Assembly (NCBI RefSeq): GCF_022376445.1
Contig: NW_025955072.1
Location: 1 to 64,000, forward strand
Direction: 5' to 3'
Length of the DNA: 64,000 nucleotides
DNA from: Fomitopsis serialis
Taxonomy: Eukaryota > Basidiomycota > Agaricomycetes > Polyporales > Fomitopsidaceae
Shown here: positions 24,675-37,015 of the stretch, in pieces
How the letters are laid out: every line of letters begins with the position of its first letter
How positions within the stretch are numbered: the stretch's first letter is position 1
Program-made: the position numbers and the translations under genes
The notes under the pieces: model-generated
The model's database searches: none
Told to the model about the DNA's origin: nothing
Seen by the model: only the letters and a program-made list of their open reading frames with translations

Positions 24675-26220
24675 TCAAACAATATCCCAGAGCTCCTCCA
24701 GCGCACAGCAGAACTAGCCCCGCGTCAGTGCGCCATCCAAGAGCACTACCAGACCGACCACCCACCTTGCCACACGCGACCGACGCGCTCAGCGGAAAGT
24801 CGCTGATGCTGATCTTTTCATCCACGACCGCGTCCGCAAAGTCGTCCCTCCCCCTCGCCATCGCCCCCACGAACACCGCAACGTTATGGGTCTCAGGCAG
24901 CGTCGGCAGGTACCGCGACAGCCGCACCGTCGGCGCGTCTCCCGACAAAGCTAACGTCGCACGCCGTCCGTCAGCGCCCAATTCCCCACACGCGCGGAGC
25001 CGAAGGGCATATGCACTCACTCAGCTTCATCGTGTTCGCGGGCAGGTGATCCGTGACCGGGTTCTGTGCTCGGGATTAGTACGCGGCCTGGGGCCGGCGG
25101 GAGCGCGGACGCACCTTGATGACCTTGAGAAGCTTCTCGGGGCCGTTCACACCGCGGATCGAGAGCTTGTGCAGCAATTGGACTGGGGCGGACACAACGT
25201 CAGCGGCGTGAGATCTGGCGCGGCGAGCGGGGGAAGGACGCACCCATCAGGCCGCTGAACCGCTTGAACGTCCGTGGGATGCGCACATGGGGGTTCACCT
25301 CGATGAGGACGCCCTTGGCGGTGTGGATGTAGACTTGGAGCAGGCCCGCCTTGTTGAGAGGCGAGTCGAGCAGCGTGAGGAGACACTGTGGACGGATTGA
25401 TAAGCTCACCGACGACAAGAAAGGTGGCCGGATTGCAGAAGTGTGTCAGTGTAAGTGTCCCTTACGGCCTCCTATCCAGTTGCGTGGTGCAGTCCACTTT
25501 GAAAAAATCGATAGGAGGTACAAGGAGACATCGCCGCATATCGCGCAGCCCACAACACTCAAATTCCACAGCACAACACACCTGATGGGTGATATCCGGC
25601 CTCGCATCCGCGATGTCCCTGCCGGTCTTCGCGAGGATGCCCTGGTGGTCGTCGCAGTTGAGGAGGGCATACTTGACCTCGCCCTCCCGGCCGTTCTTCC
25701 CGCGGGCGTTGCTGCTGACCCTGTACGCCTCCAAGCACGCCTGCTCGAGGACCACAAAGAGCCGTCGCTGGCCGGCCGCCGCGGTGCCCTTGGGTACGTG
25801 CGCCTGGACGGGGAGCATGTGCGGGTTGGCGGTCTGGTACATCGGGTTCTTCGTCTGCTGCGTCTGGGGTGTGTTCGCCATCTTGCTCCTGTTTTTCTGG
25901 GGCAGCGGGCGCGTGGGGCGGTCGGCGGCGTGTGCGGACGAGTTTTGGTGGTCGTGGTCGTGGGGAGAGTCGGACGCGGACTCGGAGGCGTCGTCCGAGT
26001 CCGCGTCGTGGTCGCGGTCAATTTGCATGTCCTCTTTCTCGTCGTCGGGCTCGGCGTCGGGGACCTGGCGGCGGCGCTGGCGGGGGCGCTCTGTGGGGGG
26101 CGTGGACTTTGGGCGGGGCGGGGGCGCAGAGACGGCGGGGGACTTGATGATCTCGACGGCGTTGGCGCCAGAGTAGCGGCGGCGGCGGGGGGCGAGGGGC
26201 TGGGCGGCGGCGATGGACAT
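24675..26220 (-). CDS. EMG1: Emg1/Nep1 18S rRNA pseudouridine N1-methyltransferase
   Basis: SPOUT-class methyltransferase that N1-methylates the hypermodified pseudouridine in 18S rRNA helix 35 and is needed for 40S assembly in the nucleolus. The catalytic part is textbook: [27 protein letters not shown] then [56 protein letters not shown]. The C-terminal knot follows ([19 protein letters not shown], ending [11 protein letters not shown]). An N-terminal extension of over 100 residues, rich in Pro, Arg and Asp/Ser ([15 protein letters not shown]), precedes it and is longer than in yeast. Five or more exons. Confidence 0.93.
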
Positions 26221-26538
26221 GGCGGGGAGGGAGTCGCAGTCGTGGCGAAGAGAGAAAAGAGTGGGATGTTAAGTTAATATGAGGGCACTGATCGGCTGCA
26301 GGGCTGCTGGGACGAGGGAAGAGACGGGCGATCGTACGTGCCACCGCAGTCATATGCAGTCGTCCAGCGCTTGAGAACACTCCCGCCCGGTCTCCAGCCT
26401 GTCTCACACACGCCCTCGCTTCGTTCTCACATCGCCTTGCATTGCTTCCAGCTAGCTTGTATTTTACATAACACACCGTGCTCTCTCTCCTCAAACCCTG
26501 CCCAGCCATATCGTCTCTGGACCTCTGAGTAGATGCGC
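26221..26538. other. Intergenic, no gene seen
   Basis: Upstream region of Emg1 and 3' flank of the uracil phosphoribosyltransferase gene. Confidence 0.5.
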
Positions 26539-27715
<1,177 letters not shown>

Positions 27716-29248
27716 CGTCGGCCGGTGGTGGGGGTATTGGAGGCACGCGAGCAGGAGGCGGGAGGGAGGATATATGGGGCGCCAAGGGCGGGCAGGGCGA
27801 GCGGATCCTCATCGCACCCAGATCATCGGCACATGGATCAAACATGGATCCCCTCTCCCCTGCCGCCCCTCCCTCCACCTCCCATCCCACCACGCCCAGC
27901 CTCGCATCGCACGTACTTACGCTCGTCAAGCCTCCGCGCAGAAGAGGGCGTCCATCTGCCGCACGCTTCCAGCACGCCCCGAGGGTCGCACGCGCGATCA
28001 TATGGCGTAAGGAGGCTGCACGCGCCGTACGTGTACGTGCATAATGTGTGCCGCCTTCGTGACAAGGCTGTCGACTGCAAAGTCCTGCTGTATCACATCT
28101 TGTGAACGCCTTCCTTGACCCCTCTGCTTCGTATCGTCGCTTCCAGTCTCTGGGCGTCACGCGTTGGATGCCGTCAACGCTGCAAACGTGCGCATGACCG
28201 CGTATTCGCGTGCAGGGGGAGATATCTGAGGGGCCACGAGCGCCGGCAGATCGCCTTGGTGCACCTACCTTTACATATGCGGGCGCACGAGCCGTACAAC
28301 ATTGGAGGATCGACGAGACACAATCTGCTTATAGCAACTGGCAGTCGGATAGCCCGCCGACGCTCAACCAATCTGTGACTGCATCATACCTGCGTGCGTA
28401 CGCGGTGGGAGTGCCGAACGTAGTAGGGGTGCTACCGTTTCCTGGTATCGTATGTGAGCAGTATCGCTCGCTCTCAGATTGGAATATTCAACACCGGCGC
28501 GCCCGCCTCAGTCTGCTGGACACCCAGGCTACGTGCCATGATAGCCGTCGACAAGAAATGGCTCAGCGGTACATGCACAAGAGTACGGCACCCCAGACGG
28601 AGTCAAATGCCTCGGTGAGTGTCCTCGCCTCCATTCCCACCCACTGGAGACGAGCTCCTGGGCGATGTCACGTTTGATGACGCTCTGCGAACGGCAGCGC
28701 ATCTACGCAATCGACACAGCCACCGGGCGCCCCAATCCGAGCAGGCAGAGAATCGCCAGAAGCTGCTCGAGGTCGTACACGAACGCGGGATCCTTCAGCG
28801 CGAGAGCGGCTCGAGCGACAAGGAGAGTACGGGGCGCGGGCGCAGGGAGGTGTCCCGTGGGCAGGCCAGATGGCACGACCCCGTCGCACCAGCCACCGCG
28901 CGCGCCCCTCACTGACCTGTCTCCGCTTACAGGAAGACACCGACATCTTGACGGATTCCGATGGACACAGAGACGTACGACGCCGCTTCGTAGCCTCCGC
29001 GGACAGTTCTGTCACCTGGGCGGCGGCTCCAGCAGCCGCAGGCCCACAGCGGAAGCATATACTCCTTTCTCTACTGCGAGGCACATGCGGTATCGATCAG
29101 AGACTTGTGTGTGCGTGACAACGCCGGGGACCATTCTTGAGCTTGAGGAAAGTTACAGATTCTTCAGGATGCATTGCCAGGGTCACGTCACGTCCGGACC
29201 ATTGTGGATTGTGGACGGAGCAAGCTGACGGTGTCACTCACGCGAGAG
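27716..29248. other. 1.5 kb gap without a confident gene
   Basis: Several overlapping open frames exist on both strands, but none combines a domain with splice sites. The most protein-like is on the minus strand at 28703-28850 (ends DPAFVYDLEQLLAILCLLGL then GRPVAVSIA), which could be the tail of a small unrecognised gene. I do not call it. Confidence 0.4.
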
Positions 29249-30665
29249 TCATCCGCCAACGATGAGATCATGCAAGACATACACTCCGGCTGTTGCAATG
29301 ACACGATCGTAAACAAGCTCCATTCGGATACCCAGTGTGCACTCGCCTCGGAACGTGAACCACGGATGTCGTATAACCTCTCGCATCGGCAGTCTTTCCT
29401 CGGGCTGATACCTCAACATCTTCACGAGCAGATCGCCCAACAGACCGATCTCTTCCTCTTCCAGCGGCAGCCCATGCCTCTCAATCATAGGGCCCTCATC
29501 GACGGAGGGCGGCTCGTCCAACCTGCCGACGCGACGCAACCACCAGGGAGCTGCTGAGCCTGGGTGCTCCTCAGTTCTCCATCTTCCTCAAACCACAGAG
29601 CACGCTCGCGAAAGGCCCCCCACCACGGATCGGGCAACTTTCCGAGCACCTCAACAGTCTGTCTGAGGATACCCGCGTCGCTCCCGAAGAACGGCTCGAA
29701 AAGCGGGAACCCCGCGCGGGTCTCGAAGATCGCGCATCCCAAGTTCCACACGTCCGCCTCGGGGCCTACACGTCCTTCAAAGCGCATCTCCGGTGGTAGG
29801 TAGTGTATTGCTGTGCCAGGTTGGTGATTTGTTGGTGGAGAGGCGATGGCGTAGGACTGGCCGAAGTCAATGAGGACAACGTTTTCCTGAAGAAAGGACG
29901 CGTCGGTGATGGCGGAGTTCTGGATGGGTGCGACGAGCTCTGGAGGTGTATGAGGGCCGCGCGGCTCGCCGCCCCGCGTTCTGACCTCCTCCGTCTCGGG
30001 CACCCCGAGGTGTGCGTAGACTTGTGAGTCCGACCAGCGAAGGACGTGTTCCTTCACACGAAAGAGGATGTTCAACGTCGTGAGATCTGAGTGGAATATA
30101 GGTTATTGACCGCGAATAACGTAACGAAGGAAAGCTCACCACCGTGGACGAATCCTGCGCTGTGCATGCGATGGACAGTCGCCGCCGTCTGCCTAGCCAC
30201 ACTTCTGGCCAAATCTCCACGGAGTCGACGGCTCCCGATGACACGCCCCGGAGAATCTGACATGGCGAGGACGCTCGGGCGAGCAAACGGAGAGACGAGG
30301 AACCGATGAGTGCCGTTCGGGCCGTGCACGACGCAATCGTCGATTACAGTCTGGATACCGTCAGAGAGGGATGGCGTGGCCCGCAGAGTTGTGGGGACGA
30401 CTATCTCTGGAATCTCGCGCGGGTCTCTGGACGAAGCGGCGGCGCGCATGGCTTTGAGAGTGACGAGCACGCCCGGGCTGTCTTGTTGATCGCGAGCGAG
30501 CCAGATGGTGGACGAACCGCCGGAGCCGAGTTTGTGGATGACTTTGTAGCGTCCTTGGGAGAATGTGTCGCCAATGAGTATTGGGTAGAAGCCACCGGGG
30601 CGATAATGCTCGACATCTTCGATACCGTCCAGTCGAGAAGGGACATATCGCAGGCCGTTCGTCAT
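29249..30665 (-). CDS. SRPK-like Ser/Thr protein kinase (frame interrupted)
   Basis: Protein kinase of the type annotated in basidiomycetes as SRPK-like; substrate unknown. Reads YYP-type N-terminal lead FYPILIGDTFSQGRYKVIHK, Gly-loop LGSGGSSTIWLARD, VAIK-equivalent VLVTLKAM, catalytic loop FVHGDLTTLNILF, DFG in VVLIDFGQSY, APE-like IHYLPPEMRFEG and helix F EADVWNLGCAIFE. The C-lobe ends LLGDLLVKMLRYQPEERLPM then RHPWF. HRD is replaced by HGD, common in these fungal kinases. One base is missing near 29568-29574, between WFEEDGELR and EHPGSAAPWWLRR. Introns lie around 30090-30150. Confidence 0.82.
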
Positions 30666-32011
30666 GGATGCGCAACGACGTGCCGCCGTGTCAGTGCCAA
30701 CTAGTGAAGAGGCAGCGAACCAGCTTCGAGTATTTCGAGCTACCAGACTGACAACTTAATGAAGTTAGGGCGGGGGATTTCAACTAGTACTGTAGTACCA
30801 GTACTTCCAGTATGCAAGTACTATAGCCGTGTAGAACCAACTTGCCGGTGGGGAGGAGAAACCCCTGTTGAACGCCGCGACCTCGATCGTGTAGCGCTAG
30901 ACGGTCACGGTGGCGGCGCGCGGCATACATCGCACCGATCGCTCTTCGGAGTCTACAATGATGTCCAGACGTCCCCACAGGGTCAATACGAGTACGCTGA
31001 GAATCCGAGTTGTAGTCTGGGAATTAAATCTACGATCACTTCACTTGTCTAATAAATCGACTTGCTGTACCTAGCGTGGTCTGATGCGGCAGTGTTTAGG
31101 TACTCGAACTGAGTGCACAGTGGGCCTCGGCACGCACTCTAGCACTGAAGAACACACTCTTGCTCATTCTTCCGGAGGGGACGTACACACATCGCCGGAC
31201 AACAGCTCCATCGGTTCGCAAATCGCGCAGTCTTGTCGTACATACGCATAATTGAGCCTCCCGCAAACCTCGACCGCCGACACTGCTCACTCAGCGACCC
31301 CGACAGCACAGAGATCCTGACGACATTCGGACAGAACGACACTCACCTCTGGAGTATCGTGGTTCGGCGTCGACAAGTCACCGAGGTGCTTAGGTCAGCC
31401 TCATGCGGATGATAGGATGGTAGCATGTGAGATGCATGCCAGTGGTAGTCATGATGATCGCTCATGAGCATGAGCGCTTGAGCAGCGGGTGGGGTGCTGC
31501 GACGGTGAATGCGCTTGAACGAACACGCCGCACCTATACACAGGCGATCGCCACCGCATGGTAACTTCACGTTGTTGAACCTGCAGATTGTCCGGGCCGG
31601 CGGCTCGGACGGGCAGACCCACGGACGGCATGAACGGTCAAGAAGCCATTGCGATCGCCAACGCACGATTGTTACCATACAATTACAGCACAACGGACTC
31701 GGACACAGAGCCGCACCACCAACGCACACCACATACAGGCCGCGAGCTGGACTCGCGTCTGCGTCAAGCCTCGCTGGCTCGACTCTCGCATCGAGAGTGT
31801 AGCAGGATGTGTCCCTGTTGATCCGGAATCACTTCCGAAGGGGGTGTATGCCCCCAGGCGCACCATGCACCTGCGAGTCGTCTCGACTCGTCCACCGAGC
31901 CCGAATCGGGCCGGGCTCCCACAGCGGGAGCAGCGCGGGACAACGGTCCCGCGCGAAGCAATAGCTTCAAGTTCGTTCCGAACGCGAATCCTGGTTCACC
32001 TCAGCGCCGCG
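30666..32011. other. 1.3 kb gap without a confident gene
   Basis: No supported coding, tRNA or repeat feature. Contains the kinase promoter and the DcpS 3' flank. Confidence 0.45.
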
Positions 32012-33271
32012 TCAGTCGTCCGCGGGCCCGTCGACCTCGGGTTGGGCCGCGCGCAGCGGCGTGTAGAGCGGGTGCTGGTCGCCGAGGCCGTACGTGAGCG
32101 TCATGTGCGCGAAGATGGAGGGCGCGTCCTCGGGGCTGAGCTCGAGCTGCGGGGACCTGAGTGAGACGAGGATCGGGAGAAGACGGGGCGGCGTACCAGG
32201 GAGATGACGTCGTCGAGGAGGTGCGCCTGGCCGACGGTCATCCCGAGCAGGCCTTGGTACTCGACGTGCACGATGTGCACGTGGAACTGATCTGCGGGGC
32301 GGCGTCAGCGGGGCACAACGGGCAGCGCGGGGCACGCACAGTAGCTCGGCTGGTAGTGCACGAACATCCGGAGGGCGCCACGCTCGAGGCCCCACCGCTC
32401 GGCGACGACCCTGCGCGCCTCGCGGCGGATGCTGCGGAGCATGGGGAGGTGCGCGCGGGCGAGGTCGCGCAGGCTGCGGAGCGCGGGCGACGCGGCGATG
32501 GCGACGAGGTAGAGCGCGCCGAGCGTGACGAGGTCCCACTTCATGTCGGGGAGGAGGACGTACGCGGCGTCGCGGTGGAGGACCTTGTCGGCCTCGGAGC
32601 GGCCGTCGAGGATGTCCTGGACCCTGGGTGGAGGTCAGTGTGTACGTGAGGGATAGAAGGGAGGACGCGCCATTTGGTGCGGGAGGCAGGGAAGGCGTCG
32701 ATGTAGGGCTTGACGATCCGCTCGTAGAGGGCGGGTGTCTCGTGGACGATGAGGTACTTCTGAGCAGTGTACTACGCGCAGCGTGTCGGTCGGCGTAGTA
32801 GGGCACAAGCGAATGCACGGACCTTGCGGATGTGGACGTCGGTCGCGGGACAGATGATGTTGATCTTGACGTCCGGGCGGGCAGCAGAGGGCGCGAGCCA
32901 TCCTAGCAGCCAGGTATACTGCGCGAAGGCCCGGGGTGAGCTCGCGATGCAGGTCGTGAGTGTCGAGCAGACGCACTATGTCGTTGCTCTCGATCAGGCG
33001 GACGTCGGCGACGGCGCTCTCAAGGAGCGTGGTCGGCTCGTCGACAGGCAGAGCGGCTCGCTCAATGCGCACGATGGCAGTGTTGGATCCATCCTCAGCT
33101 GGAAACGAGCCGAGGAGGACGATGGTCTGGGTTGCAGCATCTACGGAAGGGATAGTGCTCAGTATGTACTATGGCTTTTGCGATCGATGTCGACAGCGAC
33201 GGACCATGGCTGAGAACGCGGTCGAACGCGAACAGCCGGAGGGCCGCGATGTCACCGAGTGCGGAGGCCAT
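32012..33271 (-). CDS. DCS1: Scavenger mRNA decapping enzyme DcpS (m7GpppX diphosphatase)
   Basis: HIT-family pyrophosphatase that hydrolyses the cap dinucleotide left after 3'-5' mRNA decay. Six exons or so. Starts MASALGDIAALRLFAFDRVL; then TIVLLGSFPAEDGSNTAIV, LIVHETPALYERIVKPYIDA, SEADKVLHRDAAYVLLPDMK and SLRDLARAHLPMLRSIRREA. The catalytic histidine triad is in QFHVHIVHVEYQG (HxHxH), followed by GMTVGQAHLLDDVISL, diagnostic for DcpS. The first intron joins VLSH to DAATQTIVLLG. Acts in cytoplasm and nucleus; catalytic mechanism is family knowledge. Confidence 0.9.
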
Positions 33272-33525
33272 GGAGTCTTTGGGGAGAAGTTTGGGAGAAG
33301 GAGAAGTATGTATTGAGGATGGGCTGAGCTTGGGCTGAGCAGGGTGGAATACTCGCACTCAGAGCGCTCGATGTGGCGTGGGCGACCGAGTGGACAGACC
33401 ATAATAAGTAATAGCTGGCAGCAGTGGCAGATCATATGAACATTCTCAATCTCAGGCTAGTACATGTAGTACATTGCAGCCGAATCTGTCCGTTCAAGAA
33501 CTCTACACGATGTGAGTACATAGCC

Positions 33526-34359
33526 CTATATGCCCACGATGCCTCTGAATGCCTCGTAACAACGCAGAACCGCCTGTCTGTTATCCAGGGGCTTCATGCC
33601 TTCATTGTAACGGCCGGCAGGACTAGGGAGCTCTGGGACATGCACAGAAACTATGGTGGGTTTCGACGGGTATGCGCCGTAGTGCACGTCGCACACAAGA
33701 CCCGCGGTGACCGGGATCTTGTAAAAGGTAGGCGTCGTACCGAATAGGGCGATGCCCACCATGACCTACTTGGCGAGTGAGCGATGGAGTGCATCCAAAT
33801 GATCGTGGTCATGCCTTTGACTCGATAGTCGCCTGGCCTGTTCTTTGCCGCAGAGAATTGTTGTGGTCAAACGCGGCGATCGCCTTCGCGACCAGCTGAG
33901 GACCAGGATCGCGCGGGTGGTCTGGCTGAGAGCGCTCGTCTTCCTGCACGAGGAGTAGGATATCGTTCTGCAGCCGATCGACGAGGCAGACATCTGTTGT
34001 TGCGTGCTTCCATTGGCCGCAGATGTAGAAAGGGATCTCCTTCCGAGTGCGCGCGACTCTGTGGCGTTTCACGTAGCCAAGGGCTTTGAGCAGCTCGACG
34101 GCGAAATCATCGACGGCGGAGTCCTCGGCTGACATATCATGGCCAGATCGAGCAGATTGATGAGCTCGGCGTTGGAGTCGGACGACATGTCTTGGGCGTC
34201 CTGGGTAGTCAGGATCTCCTGGTCGACCGTGGGCGGGGGCATGGCGTCGTCTCCGAAGAAGGTCGCGGCGGGTTCCAGGCGTATTTTGATATTATAGGCA
34301 ACCAGGTCGTTGCCGGTCCAGTCACTGCCGGACTTTGGGGAGCGGATGAGGTTCGCCAT
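33526..34359 (-). CDS. Agaricomycete hypothetical protein family, frame interrupted
   Basis: I recognise the layout of a hypothetical family common in mushroom-forming fungi but not its function. Starts MANLIRSPKSGSDWTGNDLV, followed by an acidic linker, a helical block SAVDDFAVELLKALGYVKRH, a beta core TDVCLVDRLQNDILLLVQED and the end TTPTFYKIPVTAGLV with NEGMKPLDNRQAVLRCYEAF. The D...x(10-12)...QED spacing recalls the PD-(D/E)xK nuclease core, but that is only inference. One base is missing near 34131-34141 (LLDLAM to MSAEDSA) and the frame is also disrupted around 33765-33815. It may be a decayed copy or share the window-wide indel problem. Confidence 0.55.
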
Positions 34360-35292
34360 GAAGGATGTACGCAAGTTAACGCTCAAGTGAACCCCTGAAT
34401 TGGGTCGGCTTCCAGCATTCGGACAAAAATAGTCAATAAAAACTTGGCCTCAGGCTGTCCGAAGAGTTGCATGATTCACAGTCGGACTTGTCGTTAAGGA
34501 TGTACCGACGGATCCGTCATGCATACAGGACTGTGCTCTCTCTCGGGCCCCGGGGTGGTCGTCGCGTCGAAGCTGTGTACGAGAGCATCTGGGCTAAGTA
34601 CCAGGGGCATGCTCAGGCTAATGTGCGTGGACTGGGGATTGCCGGTGAGATGTGATCGGCGTGAAGTGCGATCGACTCGGAGCTGTCGCAGAGATCGGAT
34701 CGGGAACCGTGCACTATTCAGGTTGTGTTGTAGTTCGCGCTCCATCAGGCTGAGCTTGTCGCAGTCGCACGTCGCTGTTCGTACACCTTACGCCTCGCAG
34801 ACTTGCAGACCTCTTGGCAGATATCGGAAGGCAAACTGATGTGTGTGAAGATCTGTGAAGATGCTCTGTCGCGCTCGCCCGGAAGGAACGGATGCCAGTG
34901 GTCGCTGCCAGATGCGAGGAGGCTATCCGCTGACGTCGCTTCCCTGCCTGCTCAGCGCTCAGACGGACGACTGCCCATTCGAGCCTCTCCTCCACGGACG
35001 GGCTGCCCAGAGTGTCTGCTGGCTGCAAGCTGGCTGTGCCAATCTGCTGTGCGCGCGGCGGTACGTTGCCCTGTCCGCCACCCACTCCTACTGCCAGCCG
35101 CCTCCGAGCTGAGCACTCATATTGACAAGGTGTAGTCTGAAACATCTCCGTGCATTCAACACTGACTGCGAATTGTATCGCCTGTCAGCGGACCCTTCTG
35201 GCTCCGCGCCTCCATCCGGATACACGGGGAAGCCGGCGCGGCGACACACATAAAACCGCTCGCCCGCCCTGTGTCCCTCAGCTGCGTGCACC
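34360..35292. other. 0.9 kb gap, divergent promoter region
   Basis: Lies between the divergent hypothetical gene and the heme-thiolate peroxidase gene. No feature beyond that is supported. Confidence 0.45.
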
Positions 35293-36540
35293 ATGGCATC
35301 CTCCCCCCAGACCACGCCCGCTCCTACCCGCACTGCGTCCGAGTCGTCCTGGGCCGCGTCCAGAGGGCCCGTCCCACCCCACGCCCACGCCCACGGCCGC
35401 TGCCCCGTCACCGGCGCCGAGTCGCACGACTACTGCCCGCCCCAGGCCGACGACTCCCGCTCGCCCTGCCCCGCCCTCAACACGCTCGCAAACCACGGCT
35501 ACCTCCCGCGCGACGGCAAGTGCATCACGCCCGCCGTCCTCGTGCACGCCCTCCGCGCAGGCTACCACCTCTCCCTGCCCCTCGCCTGGTTCCTCACCCA
35601 CGGCGGCTTCTACCTGCTCGGCCAGCGCCGCAAGCGCATCTGCCTCCGCGACCTCAGCCGCCACAACTGCATCGAGCACAACGCGTCCCTCGTCCACCCC
35701 GACGTCGCCTACCGCGACGAGTACGCCCCCGTCGATGTCCACCTCCACATGCTCGAGGACCTCCTCCGCTACTCCACCGACGGCAAACTGATGACGCCCG
35801 ACGACGTCGCCCGCGTCCGCGTCGTCCGCGAGGCCGAGTACGCCATCCCCATGGACAAAGTCCACGCGGAGATCGCCCGCGGCGAGATGGCCATCGTCCT
35901 GCAGCTCTTCAACAACCCCGACAACCTCTCCCCGCCCCTGCCCTCTGCGCCGCGCCCCCCGCTCCTCGCCCGCATCCGCCGCCTCTTCGCCCCCCAGCCC
36001 CCCGCACCGCCGCCGCCCGCCGCGCTCCCCGGCGTGCCGAACCACATGCTGCGCGTCTGGATGCACGAGGAGCGCCTCCCCGACGGCTGGACGCCGTACC
36101 ACCGCGTCGGGCTCCTGCACACGATCCGCATGGCGACGCGCCTCCGCCGCTCCATGCGCGCGCTCCAGACGGAGCAGCGCAGGGCCGGGCGCACGCGGAC
36201 CAAGACGATCGACGGCGCGGTCGCGGCGCTCGTCCCCGCGCTCACGATCGCCACGCCGGACGCGGAGACGCGCGTGGTCGTCGAGACGGGCGACGTCGGC
36301 GGGGACCCGTTGACCGATGACCGTGCGCCTGTGGTCGACTCGCCGACGGCGCTGGACACGCCGAGGAGCACCATGACGCGGAACAGCACCCTCGCGTCGT
36401 CCGACGGCCTGCGCACGCCCCTCGACGTGCCCCTCCCCGCCCCTGCTCTCGGCGGCGGCGTCAAGGAGACCGTGCGGGAGGAGGAGGGCATCTTCGACAG
36501 GATCAGGGAGCGCGTGCGTGCGGTCGAGGTTGCTGAGTGA
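35293..36540 (+). CDS. Heme-thiolate peroxidase (chloroperoxidase/UPO family), probably intracellular
   Basis: Single-exon, 415 residues. Proximal heme ligand motif P-C-P at 58-60 (SPCPALNTLANHGYLPRDG), so Cys59 would bind heme iron. The distal motif is E-H-N at 128-130 (NCIEHNASLVH), where family members normally have EHD, and the probable catalytic Glu is E198 in ARGEMAIVLQLFN. Enzymes of this family use peroxide to halogenate or oxygenate organic substrates. There is no signal peptide, unlike secreted peroxygenases. The C-terminal 130 residues or so are a low-complexity Arg/Pro/Ala and Ser/Thr extension of unknown role. Very strong C-ending codon bias. It converges on a P450 gene. Confidence 0.88.
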   Translation: MASSPQTTPAPTRTASESSWAASRGPVPPHAHAHGRCPVTGAESHDYCPPQADDSRSPCPALNTLANHGYLPRDGKCITPAVLVHALRAGYHLSLPLAWFLTHGGFYLLGQRRKRICLRDLSRHNCIEHNASLVHPDVAYRDEYAPVDVHLHMLEDLLRYSTDGKLMTPDDVARVRVVREAEYAIPMDKVHAEIARGEMAIVLQLFNNPDNLSPPLPSAPRPPLLARIRRLFAPQPPAPPPPAALPGVPNHMLRVWMHEERLPDGWTPYHRVGLLHTIRMATRLRRSMRALQTEQRRAGRTRTKTIDGAVAALVPALTIATPDAETRVVVETGDVGGDPLTDDRAPVVDSPTALDTPRSTMTRNSTLASSDGLRTPLDVPLPAPALGGGVKETVREEEGIFDRIRERVRAVEVAE

Positions 36541-37015
36541 GCGGCGTCACGGCCAAGGTCGAGGTCTGTGGGTTGCTTGATTATGTGTATGTACGATACT
36601 CTATACACATCGTGCGTAATTCGCGATCCCATGAAGCTGTTGTCCGCCGATGTGCGGTTTGTACGTGGCTGTTTTTCTGCAGGGGTCGAGTACGTGCTGC
36701 GCGTGGTTAGACAGACGGTAGCGCGCCGTTCTTGTACTCGTGGACTGGCTGAGACTCACTCAGCGCAGTCTCCGACACCGCCATCGCGGACTCGACGAGG
36801 AGATTATTGGCTTTATGAAGAAAAGATCCCCCACCCCTTCTTTGCACAAGCAAAAGTGAGCCAGAGATTTTGCTAGGCTCAAGGAAGGCGACGAAACCCA
36901 CGTGTAGAATTGCAGCCAAGCGCACGGAATGCATTAATTCAATGAAGCAAGATAAAAAGAACGAGTACGAAAGCAATCGCAGCACGCCGAGAAAGCACTA
37001 CAGAACGAACACCGA
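36541..37015. other. Convergent intergenic region
   Basis: Separates the 3' ends of the peroxidase and P450 genes; AT-richer, no gene seen. Confidence 0.5.

Noticed and set aside
28619..29084. Small gene on either strand in the 27.7-29.2 kb gap
   Set aside because: No start, intron or domain could be made consistent; the only protein-like piece is about 40 residues.
31000..32000. Regulatory RNA or CRISPR-like repeat
   Set aside because: No regularly spaced direct repeats or conserved RNA structure was seen; CRISPR is not expected in a eukaryotic chromosome.
35271..36320. Long frames antisense to or in other registers of the peroxidase gene
   Set aside because: Shadow frames caused by strong GC bias at third positions; composition is almost only Arg, Pro and Ala or Gly and Val.
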